Shown one piece after another: positions 1-6,495 of a stretch of DNA of 7,855 nucleotides (within the stretch, counting starts at the first letter, position 1; each line of letters begins with the position of its first letter). The position numbers and the translations under genes are program-made. Below the pieces are notes generated by a model that saw only the letters and a list, made by a program, of their open reading frames with translations, was not told where the DNA came from and searched no databases. Source of the stretch: Desulfotignum sp. (GTDB taxonomy: Bacteria; Desulfobacterota; Desulfobacteria; Desulfobacterales; Desulfobacteraceae); NCBI GenBank assembly GCA_021737445.1, contig JAIPDY010000150.1:1-7855 (forward strand). The letters run 5' to 3'.

Positions 1-1353
1 GTCCACATAGGCGGCGATGTCGCATTTGCGCTCCAGACCGGAAGCTGCCATGTACCGGACCTTGCCGAAGATGCCCCGTTCGGCCCAGGCCCGGTCGTGG
101 ATGCCGTAGAGCCAGGCCACGCCGGTGTAGGAGTTGGGATCTCTGCCGTCCAGAAAATAGCGGTTGTTCAGGGCCAGGGTGGTTTTATACGCCTGCTTCG
201 GGGTGGAAGACCATTCCAGGATTTTTTTGCCCCAGTACATGCGCATGTAGTTGTGCATGAACCCGGTGTGTGTCATCTCCATCATGGCCGCATTCCAGTA
301 TGGGTCATGGGTTTTGGCCTGTGCCAGTTCATCCGCTGTATAGATGAATTTTCTGGGATCGGTTTCATGGTCTGCCAGGGTTTTTTTTGCCCACCCGGGA
401 ATTGTATCGAACTGATCATAATCAGGGGTATAATAGACAAAATTGGCAGCCAGCTCCCGCCGGATGATCAGCTGTTCCAAAAAGGCATCCCGGGCATCAG
501 CAAGGGATGCATCCACGTTCATGACAGCCATGGCCAGGTATAAAGGAGAGATCTGGCCGAAATGCAGGTAGGGACCCATGTGGGATATGTCATCGGTCTG
601 GGGCTGGTTGCCGTGCTTTTCATAATTTTCCAGCCCATTTGCCAGAAAGGCCTGAAACCGTTTTTTTGCATGACAGGTGCCGCCGGGGAAAAACCGGGAT
701 ACCGGCGGTATGGTGTTGTCCAGTGACAGGGTGTTCACCAGGGTTTCCGGGGTCCGCACGTCCAGGCTGTTCCGGCCGGGAAAAGACAGGTGCAATGAGG
801 TTTTTTTAACCGCCCGGACAGACAGGGGCATCAGAAAATCGGCCAGAACCCGGTGGAGTCTGGGCCGGATAGTCCGGGCTGCATATTCCGCCTTGTCCGA
901 GGCCGCTGCCACCGGCACCACCACATCGGTTTCCACCTGGATGACAGGACATCCGGCATTTTGGGCCACCTTGCGCCGCCATTGCCGCTGATGCCGCAGA
1001 TATCCCGCGTCACACACGATCAGGGCGGCCTGTTTCCCTAAGTCCAGGGCCACGTCGGGCGGGGTTCCTTTTTGCACCACCAGCTGGATGCCCCGGTCTG
1101 CAAGCGCTGTTGTGGTTTCCGCCAGGCCCTCCAGCATAAAGGTGTAATGCCGCAGGTTGGCCTCGGGATAGGCATCAGTGAGACCGAACCCGGTCACCAG
1201 GGGCAGGCCCAGCTGGTTGGCCCGGTCAACAGCATATTCCAGGGCATGGTTCCAGGCTGCCCGCTGGGACTGCTGCATCCAGTACAGCACGTAATCCCCT
1301 TTTCTAGCCGGGGTGTCATTCAACCGCTGTATGCGCTCCGGATGGATGGTCAT
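1..1353 (-). CDS. phr: Class II CPD deoxyribodipyrimidine photolyase (3' end cut by window edge)
   Basis: Repairs UV-induced cyclobutane pyrimidine dimers with blue/near-UV light and reduced FAD. The minus frame is open from the ATG at 1353 to base 1 (451 codons), with no stop in the window. Class II proteins are about 450-480 residues, so probably only a short tail is missing. The N-terminus has LNDTPARKGDYVLYWMQ followed by a Rossmann-like antenna domain (FGLTDAYPEANLRHY). The FAD domain shows GPYLHFGQISP (about 260-270), IIRRELAANFVYY (about 296-308), LNNRYFLDGRDPNSY (395-409) and WAERGIFGKVRYM (423-435). W353, W374 and W381 match, at a constant offset of 7, the electron-transfer tryptophans I recall from Methanosarcina mazei photolyase (W360, W381, W388), so it is probably active. 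Its ATG overlaps the dehydrogenase stop as ATGA, and no clear Shine-Dalgarno sequence precedes it, which suggests translational coupling. It is the last visible gene of the operon. The class II assignment is firm; substrate preference (CPD) is from the family. Confidence 0.95.
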   Translation of the reverse strand, partial: MTIHPERIQRLNDTPARKGDYVLYWMQQSQRAAWNHALEYAVDRANQLGLPLVTGFGLTDAYPEANLRHYTFMLEGLAETTTALADRGIQLVVQKGTPPDVALDLGKQAALIVCDAGYLRHQRQWRRKVAQNAGCPVIQVETDVVVPVAAASDKAEYAARTIRPRLHRVLADFLMPLSVRAVKKTSLHLSFPGRNSLDVRTPETLVNTLSLDNTIPPVSRFFPGGTCHAKKRFQAFLANGLENYEKHGNQPQTDDISHMGPYLHFGQISPLYLAMAVMNVDASLADARDAFLEQLIIRRELAANFVYYTPDYDQFDTIPGWAKKTLADHETDPRKFIYTADELAQAKTHDPYWNAAMMEMTHTGFMHNYMRMYWGKKILEWSSTPKQAYKTTLALNNRYFLDGRDPNSYTGVAWLYGIHDRAWAERGIFGKVRYMAASGLERKCDIAAYVD

Positions 1354-2594
1354 TCAAAAATCTTTTCATCAGCTGCCGCGGCTTCCGCCGCATCCGGTTC
1401 CATGTCCCGGATTTTTCCGGCTGGTTTGTTTTTCCAGTAGGCCTTGTACCACTCATTGGCAATGATCATGGCCATCACCTCATTGGTGCCGGTCCAGATG
1501 GATGCCAGGCGCAGGTCCCTGAAGATCCGTTCCACCGGGTAGATGTTGGTGTACCCGATGCCGCCCATGACCTGCATGGCGTTGTGCACTGCCTTCTGGC
1601 AGGATTCGGTGACAAATTTTTTGGATTCAGACACCATCCTCCGGATCTGCTTGTCATGGATCTTTTCATCCACGGCCCGGGCCGTGGTATAGATCATGGA
1701 TCTGGAGGCATCCAGCAGGGTCACGGCTTCCGCCACCTGAAAAGACACCCCCTGGAATTGTGCCACAGGCTGCCCGAACGCCTTGCGTTTCGAGGTGTAC
1801 CCGGTGGCGATATCCACGGCCGGCACGGCCGCGCCGATGGTCATGGCTGCCGTGCCCAGGCGCTCGGGAATCATCATGGTGTTGAACACCTTCACCCCCT
1901 GGTTTGGTTTTCCCAGAAGATTTTCTTTTGGCACCCTCACATCCTTGAACACCATGCGTGCGGCGCCGCCGCCCCGGCATCCCATCAGGCCGTACAGGTA
2001 TTGGGCTTCCACCCCTTGTGTCTTGTCCACGATAAAGCAGGAGATGCCGTTGCGGGGGTCTGCGTCCGGGTCGGTTCTGGCATACACCAGAAAATAATCA
2101 GCCCCTTCGCCGCCCACGATGAACCGTTTCTGGCCGTTGAGGATAAAATGGTCCCCCTTGTCAACAGCTGTGGTGGTGGTGCCGAAAAAATCAGACCCGC
2201 CCCGGGGCTCGGTGAGGCATTCCGCCGCAAACATCTCGCCTCTGAGCAGGGGTTTGACATATTTTTCCTTCTGGGCATCGTTGCCGTGGAGGATGACGGC
2301 ATCGCACACCAGCTCCGCCCCCACCCCAAAGGTGCAGGCAAAAATATATCCCAGCACCCCGATCTCCTCCATCACCATGCAGGTGGACACCCAGTCCATG
2401 CCCCTTCCACCCCATTTTTCCGGGTACCGGCACCCCATCAGGTTGCGGCGGCCGGCTTCCTGTAAAAATTCTTTGGGGAACTGGATCTTGTCCGCATCCA
2501 TATCCAGGATCATCTGCCGGGGGATGGTTTTGACAAACTCTCTGGCTTCTTTTTTCAGCGCTTTTTGTTTATCGTTCAAAAGATAATCAAACAC
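1350..2594 (-). CDS. Acyl-CoA dehydrogenase (FAD-dependent), 414 aa
   Basis: Flavoprotein predicted to oxidise an acyl-CoA to the trans-2-enoyl-CoA and pass electrons to ETF, the first oxidative step of beta-oxidation, in the cytoplasm. Length is normal for the family. An N-terminal helical domain is followed by the beta-domain signature CLTEPRGGSDFFG (126-138), then the C-terminal helical domain with RKAFGQPVAQFQ (270-281) and QVMGGIGYTNIYPVERIFRD (341-360). The classic catalytic glutamate of the MCAD-type YEGT motif is threonine here (IWTGT, T368). E244 in MIPERLGTAA aligns with the alternative base of isovaleryl- and long-chain-type enzymes, so E244 is the likely base. An alanine/acidic tail (about 398-411) follows the core. 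The start is GTG at 2594, supported by AGGAAA six bases upstream; the gene overlaps the ligase by 8 nt and the photolyase by 4 nt. The chain-length or branched/cyclic substrate cannot be told. No ETF gene is in the window. Confidence 0.95.
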   Translation of the reverse strand: MFDYLLNDKQKALKKEAREFVKTIPRQMILDMDADKIQFPKEFLQEAGRRNLMGCRYPEKWGGRGMDWVSTCMVMEEIGVLGYIFACTFGVGAELVCDAVILHGNDAQKEKYVKPLLRGEMFAAECLTEPRGGSDFFGTTTTAVDKGDHFILNGQKRFIVGGEGADYFLVYARTDPDADPRNGISCFIVDKTQGVEAQYLYGLMGCRGGGAARMVFKDVRVPKENLLGKPNQGVKVFNTMMIPERLGTAAMTIGAAVPAVDIATGYTSKRKAFGQPVAQFQGVSFQVAEAVTLLDASRSMIYTTARAVDEKIHDKQIRRMVSESKKFVTESCQKAVHNAMQVMGGIGYTNIYPVERIFRDLRLASIWTGTNEVMAMIIANEWYKAYWKNKPAGKIRDMEPDAAEAAAADEKIFE

Positions 2595-4098
2595 GGTTTA
2601 TTTCCTTTCTGATTTTGTATTTCATGACCTTTCCTGTGGGCGTATGGGGCAGCTCATCCACAAAACTGAATTTTTTCGGGATCTTGAATTTTGCCAGGCG
2701 GTCTGCCAGAAAATTTTTTAATTCATCTTCGGACAGTTCCTGATCTTTTCCCGGCACAATCATGGCATGAACGGTTTCTCCCCAGTCCGGGTGGGGTGTG
2801 CCGATGACGGCGGCTTCAGCAACGCCGGGGTGCTCCATGATCCGGTCCTCCACCTCTTTTGAATAGACATTTTCCCCGCCGGTAACTATCATATCCTTGA
2901 TGCGGTCCACAATAAAGAGAAATCCGTCCGCATCAATCCTTGCCATGTCTCCGGTTCTGTACCAGCCGTCGTAAAATGCTTCCCTGGTGGCCTGTTCATT
3001 GTGAAGATACCCTGTCATCATTGAATCAGCCTTGAGCCATATTTCTCCTGTTTCACCTGGGCCGGCCGGGGTTGTCTCATCCTTCATCACTTTCATTTGC
3101 GCGCCCGGCAGTGCTTTTTTCCCGATGGACCCGGCATGGTTTTCATGGTCTTCGGGTCTCAGGACCGTGCCGGTGGGACCGGCTTCGGTCATACCGTATA
3201 CCTGGTAAAACTTATCGGACCGGTAGCTGTTTTTGAGTTTTTTCACGGTCTCCGGTGCAATGGGGCCGCCGCCGTATACCCAGGCTTTCATGGATGACAG
3301 GTTGAAATCTGTGAAATTGGGAATCATCTGCAAAGGCAGCAGGTATGATATGGGCGCACCAAAATAGGCGGTGCAGGATTTTTTTTCTATGGCTTCCAGA
3401 AAGTGCAAAGGATGATATTCCCGCAGCAGAACAGTGCTGCCGCCAACGCTTGTGATCCCCATAAACCAGTTGTTCAAAGGTGAAGAATGCCAGATGGGCA
3501 TGGCAATGAGCATGATGTCCGTGTCATCGAGACCCAGGGCTTTTGCACCGGTGATGCCGGCAGAAACAACACTTTTATGGGTGTGCATGCAGCCTTTGGG
3601 ACTGCCGGTGGTGCCGCTGGTGTACAGAATTTGTGCAAGATCCTCATCCCGGATTTTTTCGGGTGTAAACCCGGGGACTTTCTCCATGGCATCAGAGAAA
3701 AATTCACTGTTTTGTGCAGGCGTATCCAAAGAAATTTTTCGGATATCTGTTTTAAGGTTCTGTGCCACTTCGTTCAGGGTGCCGTCAAAAAGGAACAGCA
3801 GGGCACCGCTGTTTTCAAGAATGAAATCCACTTCTTTTGATGTCAGTTTGTGGTTGACAGGAACGGCAATGCCCCCTGCCTTGAGAATTCCGAAAAATGA
3901 AAAAACAAAATCAAAGGTGTTCTGGCTCATGATGGCCACTGGATCACCTTTTCGGATTCCCAGCTTTTGAAAACAGCCGGCAGCACGTTCGCTTTTTTCT
4001 TTCACCTGTTGAAATGTCAGCTCTGTTTTCATGGAGGACAAAGCTGTTTTTTCCGGGAAACGCGCTGCGTTTTGATCGATCAGCTGGACTACATTCAT
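2587..4098 (-). CDS. AMP-forming acyl-CoA ligase (class I adenylate-forming), 503 aa
   Basis: Activates a carboxylic acid with ATP and CoA to acyl-CoA, AMP and pyrophosphate, supplying the dehydrogenase encoded next. It is complete and of usual size. ANL-superfamily core motifs appear in order: P-loop YTSGTTGSPKG (159-169), the acyl-pocket region AMPIWHSSPLNN (199-210), GGGPIAP (276-282), YGMTEAG (301-307), YRTGDMARIDADGFLFIVDR (380-399), the hinge IKDMIVTGGENVYSKEVE (400-417), and the C-terminal catalytic lysine in PTGK (K490). This resembles FadD-like medium/long-chain or cyclic-acid ligases; the substrate cannot be assigned by eye. There is no signal peptide or membrane segment, so it is cytoplasmic. 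The ATG at 4098 has AGGAGA seven bases upstream and overlaps the regulator's stop by one base (TAATG). Its own stop lies inside the start region of the dehydrogenase, so the three genes are almost certainly cotranscribed. Confidence 0.95.
   Translation of the reverse strand: MNVVQLIDQNAARFPEKTALSSMKTELTFQQVKEKSERAAGCFQKLGIRKGDPVAIMSQNTFDFVFSFFGILKAGGIAVPVNHKLTSKEVDFILENSGALLFLFDGTLNEVAQNLKTDIRKISLDTPAQNSEFFSDAMEKVPGFTPEKIRDEDLAQILYTSGTTGSPKGCMHTHKSVVSAGITGAKALGLDDTDIMLIAMPIWHSSPLNNWFMGITSVGGSTVLLREYHPLHFLEAIEKKSCTAYFGAPISYLLPLQMIPNFTDFNLSSMKAWVYGGGPIAPETVKKLKNSYRSDKFYQVYGMTEAGPTGTVLRPEDHENHAGSIGKKALPGAQMKVMKDETTPAGPGETGEIWLKADSMMTGYLHNEQATREAFYDGWYRTGDMARIDADGFLFIVDRIKDMIVTGGENVYSKEVEDRIMEHPGVAEAAVIGTPHPDWGETVHAMIVPGKDQELSEDELKNFLADRLAKFKIPKKFSFVDELPHTPTGKVMKYKIRKEINRV
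2601..2606 (-). promoter_or_regulatory. Ribosome binding site deciding the GTG start of the dehydrogenase
   Basis: AGGAAA lies inside the 3' end of the ligase gene, six bases before the GTG at 2594. With the FDYLLNDKQ N-terminus, typical for this family, it supports GTG as the true start over any later ATG. Confidence 0.65.
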
Positions 4099-4529
4099 TA
4101 CATATTCTCCTTTTTATTATTTGTGGTTGCCGTGTGTTTAAGTTCCCTGAAGCGCTGCAGCAGTTTTTTTCTGGTTGCCAGAATATCCTGTTCCAGAAGT
4201 GACAATTCTTTTTTTCTGTCCTGAATCTCCTTTAGTTTGGCCTCGCCAAAATACAGGCTTTTTTCGATCTGGGCCAGCTCATCCATGTCTGTGTCAGCCA
4301 TGCCGATCATTTCTGATATCTCATCCAGAGAGAATCCAAAGCGTTTGCCCCTCAGGATCAGTTTGAGCCTGGCCTTGTTTCTGGGGGTGTATATCCGCTG
4401 GTTTCCAGCGGTCCGCCCGGGTTTGATCAGGCCCTTTTCCTCATAAAACCGTATCGTCCGGGTACTGATATCCAGTTCATCTGCTATCTGGGATATGGTA
4501 AATGTGTGTACATTTTTTTCATCGCTCAT
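4098..4529 (-). CDS. MerR-family transcriptional regulator, LiuR-like, 143 aa
   Basis: DNA-binding regulator at the head of the ligase/dehydrogenase operon. The winged HTH is near the N-terminus: TISQIADELDISTRTIRFYEEKGLIKP (11-37), followed by the wing RIYTPRNKARLKLILRGKRFGFSLDEI (45-71). A long dimerisation coiled coil spans about 84-130, and the tail is Lys/Asn-rich. The stretch RLKLILRGKRFGFSL is typical of the LiuR-type MerR subgroup that controls branched-chain and fatty acyl-CoA catabolism. The protein has no cysteine, which argues against a metal or redox sensor, and no C-terminal ligand domain such as B12 binding. I chose ATG 4529 because it places the HTH at the normal distance from the N-terminus. 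The longer frame starts at a TTG (4607) and its 26 extra residues are encoded by promoter and operator DNA. It probably represses its own operon until an acyl-CoA accumulates; that is inference from family and context. Confidence 0.9.
   Translation of the reverse strand: MSDEKNVHTFTISQIADELDISTRTIRFYEEKGLIKPGRTAGNQRIYTPRNKARLKLILRGKRFGFSLDEISEMIGMADTDMDELAQIEKSLYFGEAKLKEIQDRKKELSLLEQDILATRKKLLQRFRELKHTATTNNKKENM
4106..4111 (-). promoter_or_regulatory. Ribosome binding site of the acyl-CoA ligase
   Basis: AGGAGA lies inside the last codons of the regulator gene, seven bases before the ligase ATG. It is the strongest Shine-Dalgarno sequence within the minus-strand operon. The ligase may therefore be made at a higher rate than its regulator despite the one-base TAATG overlap. 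Confidence 0.75.
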
Positions 4530-4566
4530 GTCTGTTTCTCTGTGGAAAATATATGCCAGTTTATAA

Positions 4567-4582
4567 TTAACGTTTACGTAAA
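4567..4582. promoter_or_regulatory. Candidate operator of the MerR/LiuR-like regulator (ACGT dyad)
   Basis: TTAACGTTTACGTAAA is a 16-bp imperfect dyad of form TTnACGT-NN-ACGTnAA. It overlaps a perfect 12-bp palindrome, GTTTACGTAAAC (4572-4583). An outer inverted pair, AGTTTA (4558-4563) and TAAACT (4579-4584), adds further symmetry. It lies 15 bp downstream of TTGACA in the operon's direction, over the presumed -10, and 38 bp before the regulator's ATG. MerR proteins bind dyads in their own promoters, and LiuR-type sites are, as I recall, ACGT-containing palindromes. Assignment to this regulator is inference. Confidence 0.55.
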
Positions 4583-4597
4583 CTATATGTTTTGCCT

Positions 4598-4603
4598 TGT
4601 CAA
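4598..4603 (-). promoter_or_regulatory. Probable -35 box of the merR-ligase-dehydrogenase-photolyase operon
   Basis: A perfect TTGACA on the minus strand. At the 17-bp spacing the -10 would be TACGTA (4580-4575), which is weak and sits inside the dyad listed separately. A good -35 with a poor -10 covered by an operator is expected for a regulated sigma-70 promoter. TATAAA-like sequence further downstream (around 4560-4566) has no good -35 at proper spacing. Confidence 0.4.
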
Positions 4604-4647
4604 GCAAAAGAAAAGCTGAAAATTATTTTCATGAGAAAAACCCGGAT

Positions 4648-4677
4648 TTGACTTTTTGCCGCATTTGGTGCAATGAT
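4648..4677 (+). promoter_or_regulatory. Weak sigma-70-like promoter candidate for the sigma-54 activator gene
   Basis: TTGACT (4648-4653) and AATGAT (4672-4677) are separated by 18 bp, matching 5/6 and 4/6 consensus positions. It would give a leader of about 35 nt before the ATG at 4720. The -10 is flanked by the two TTTGCCG repeats, which could bind a regulator. This is the best candidate seen but it is weak. Confidence 0.3.
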
Positions 4678-4708
4678 TTGCCGTCTTGAGAATTTTGGAT
4701 ACAAAAAC

Positions 4709-4714
4709 AGGGAG
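4709..4714 (+). promoter_or_regulatory. Ribosome binding site of the sigma-54 activator gene
   Basis: AGGGAG lies five bases before the ATG at 4720. It supports that start over internal methionines and gives a protein beginning with a normal N-terminal sensory domain. Confidence 0.7.
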
Positions 4715-4719
4715 ACGTC

Positions 4720-6495
4720 ATGCGGGAACCCATTGACCTGAACTGGAAAGAGTTCGGCAGTGCATTGCTCAATGCCACACCAAACGGGGTGGCGGTATTT
4801 GACAATACCCTCCAGGCAGTGATCTCCAACCGGCTGGCCAGAGACAACCTGGATCTTTATCCAGGGGCATTTTTGTCTGCCACTGTGCCGTCACTGACAT
4901 CAGCGGCCCGGCAGGTGCTGTCCGCAAAAAGCGTTGAAACCGGTATGGTGGTGGAAAAAAACGACAGCCGGTATTCGGTGCTGTTGGCTCCCATCCGCCA
5001 TAATGATGCTGCCATAGGTGTGCTGGCAGTGTTTGAGGACATGACAGCCCTCACCAACATCACCAACCGGATGAAGGGGTTTCAGCAGCAGTCCATAGAG
5101 CTGGATACCATCATAGACAGCTCCAATGACGGGCTGTGGATCTGCGACGGAAACGGGGTGGTGGTGAGAGTCAATCCGGCATCGGAAAAAATGATCGGCC
5201 TTAAAGCGGCTGATGTCATAGGCAAACATATGTCGGAGCTGGTGGAAAAAAAGCTGGTGGACCGGTCCGTGACACTGGAGGTGCTCAAAACAAGAAAAAA
5301 AGTATCCTTGATTCAGAAGACCCGCATCGGCAGGCACCTGTTTCTGACTGCTACCCCGGTGTTTGATAAGAACGGGGATCTTTTCCGGGTGGTGGTCAAT
5401 GAAAGGGATATCACCGAGATTACCCGGCTGCAGGAACAATTAAAAGAAAATGCCGAGATTGCCGAACAATACAAACAGGATATGCTGGAAAAGCAGATTG
5501 AAGAAACCGAGTCCCGCCAGATTATTGCCAAGAGCGCCAATTACCGGAACATCGTTCAAAAGGCAATCAAGCTGGCACAGGTGGATTCCACGGTATTGAT
5601 CCTGGGAGAATCAGGCACGGGCAAAGGGGTGATTGCCGATCTGATCCATAAATACTCCTTTCGGGCGGATCATCCCATGGTAAAAATCAATTGCGGATCC
5701 ATCCCGGAAACCCTTGTGGAAAGCGAGCTTTTCGGATATGAAAAAGGCGCGTTCACAGGTGCCGGCCACAAAGGCAAGCCCGGTAAGTTTGAAACCGCGG
5801 ACAAGGGGATCATTTTTCTGGATGAGATCGCTGAACTGCCCCTGGCATCCCAGGTAAAATTGTTAAAATTTTTAGAAGACGGCGTGATATCCCGGGTGGG
5901 CAGCACCGTCAGCAAACCCGTGGATGTGCGGATTATCGCGGCAACCAACAGAGATTTAAAGGACATGATTGAGACAAAGCAGTTTCGAAACGATCTTTAC
6001 TACCGGCTCAATGTGATCCCTGTGAAAATACCGCCCCTCCGGAAACGTGCAGACTGCCTGATACCATTGATCACCCGGTACCTGGGGGTTTTTTGCCAGA
6101 AATATGGAAAACCTGAAATGACCCTGTCCAGAGAGGCTGTGGATGCCCTGACAGCCTATCTATTTCCGGGAAATGTCAGGGAATTGATCAATATCTGTGA
6201 ACGCCTGGTGGTCATGACCCAGGACAGCCCAATCCAGTATGAAAATCTTCCCGGCAGTATCCGGAAAAGCATGGCATCTGATGAGCCGTATGGCGATGTC
6301 TGGCAGCCGGGTCAGACCCTTGGCCATATGGTGGCAGACCTGGAAAAAGAGGTGCTTGCCGCAGCATTGAAAAAAGCAAAGACCCAGGCAAATGCAGCAA
6401 AAATGCTGGGCATTAACCAGTCCACCATTGCCAGGAAAATGAAAAAATACGGCCTGACCAGATCCGGCTGGGAAGGGGAGGGGCCTTCCCATTGA
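4720..6495 (+). CDS. Sigma-54-dependent enhancer-binding transcriptional activator with two PAS domains, 591 aa
   Basis: Activates RNA polymerase-sigma-54 promoters by ATP hydrolysis. Domains in order: a PAS-like N-terminal domain (about 12-110, ending VLAVFEDMTALTNI); a clearer PAS domain (about 122-235: LDTIIDSSNDGLWICDGNGVVVRVNPASEKMIGL to VVVNERDITEI); a short coiled-coil signalling helix (about 232-266); the AAA+ core; and a Fis-type HTH (about 540-578, QANAAKMLGINQSTIARKMKKYG). The AAA+ core shows Walker A GESGTGKG (296-303), the sigma-54 contact loop GAFTGA (343-348), Walker B GIIFLDEI (363-370), RNDLYYRLNV (423-432) and the sensor II region FPGNVREL (482-489). All catalytic motifs are intact. 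There is no receiver domain, so control is probably by a ligand or redox signal at the PAS domains rather than by phosphotransfer. It is divergent from the fatty-acid operon and convergent with the AOR gene, either of which may be a target; no consensus sigma-54 promoter was found in the window. Confidence 0.95.
   Translation: MREPIDLNWKEFGSALLNATPNGVAVFDNTLQAVISNRLARDNLDLYPGAFLSATVPSLTSAARQVLSAKSVETGMVVEKNDSRYSVLLAPIRHNDAAIGVLAVFEDMTALTNITNRMKGFQQQSIELDTIIDSSNDGLWICDGNGVVVRVNPASEKMIGLKAADVIGKHMSELVEKKLVDRSVTLEVLKTRKKVSLIQKTRIGRHLFLTATPVFDKNGDLFRVVVNERDITEITRLQEQLKENAEIAEQYKQDMLEKQIEETESRQIIAKSANYRNIVQKAIKLAQVDSTVLILGESGTGKGVIADLIHKYSFRADHPMVKINCGSIPETLVESELFGYEKGAFTGAGHKGKPGKFETADKGIIFLDEIAELPLASQVKLLKFLEDGVISRVGSTVSKPVDVRIIAATNRDLKDMIETKQFRNDLYYRLNVIPVKIPPLRKRADCLIPLITRYLGVFCQKYGKPEMTLSREAVDALTAYLFPGNVRELINICERLVVMTQDSPIQYENLPGSIRKSMASDEPYGDVWQPGQTLGHMVADLEKEVLAAALKKAKTQANAAKMLGINQSTIARKMKKYGLTRSGWEGEGPSH

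Larger units (their letters stand above)
4530..4719. other. Divergent intergenic control region between the MerR regulator and the sigma-54 activator
   Basis: A 190-bp region between two divergently transcribed regulator genes. It is clearly more AT-rich than the flanking genes and holds the minus-strand promoter and operator described separately. On the plus strand it holds a weak promoter candidate and two copies of TTTGCCG (4655-4661 and 4677-4683) spaced 22 bp apart, about two helical turns. No RNA gene or small ORF with a plausible ribosome binding site was seen. Confidence 0.7.

Noticed and set aside
97..543. A 148-codon plus-strand open frame at the left end
   Set aside because: It is antisense to the photolyase, whose minus-strand translation is continuous and rich in class II motifs.
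222..807. Four A7-A8 runs in the photolyase sense strand (222-228, 381-388, 661-667, 801-807), considered as programmed frameshift sites
   Set aside because: The reading frame is intact through all of them, they encode Lys-Lys or similar, and no long conserved alternative frame follows. They are more likely ordinary lysine codons and at most mutation hotspots.
1584..2465. A 293-codon open frame on the plus strand
   Set aside because: It lies wholly antisense to the clearly identified acyl-CoA dehydrogenase, is rich in His/Gly/Pro as expected for a shadow frame, and shows no recognisable domain.
4098..4529. LitR-type light-sensing MerR regulator, because a photolyase is in the operon
   Set aside because: LitR proteins carry a C-terminal B12-binding domain. 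This protein ends after a short coiled coil and resembles LiuR-type regulators instead.
4666..4682. Plus-strand sigma-54 promoter TTGGTGCAATGATTTGCC before the activator
   Set aside because: The GG-to-GC spacing is 11 rather than 10 and the -24 element lacks the CA, so it does not fit a working -24/-12 site.
6271..6287. TGGCAT-N5-GAGC on the plus strand with GG-N10-GC spacing
   Set aside because: It lies inside the activator's coding sequence, has a poor -12 T-tract, and would drive nothing but the gene's own 3' end.
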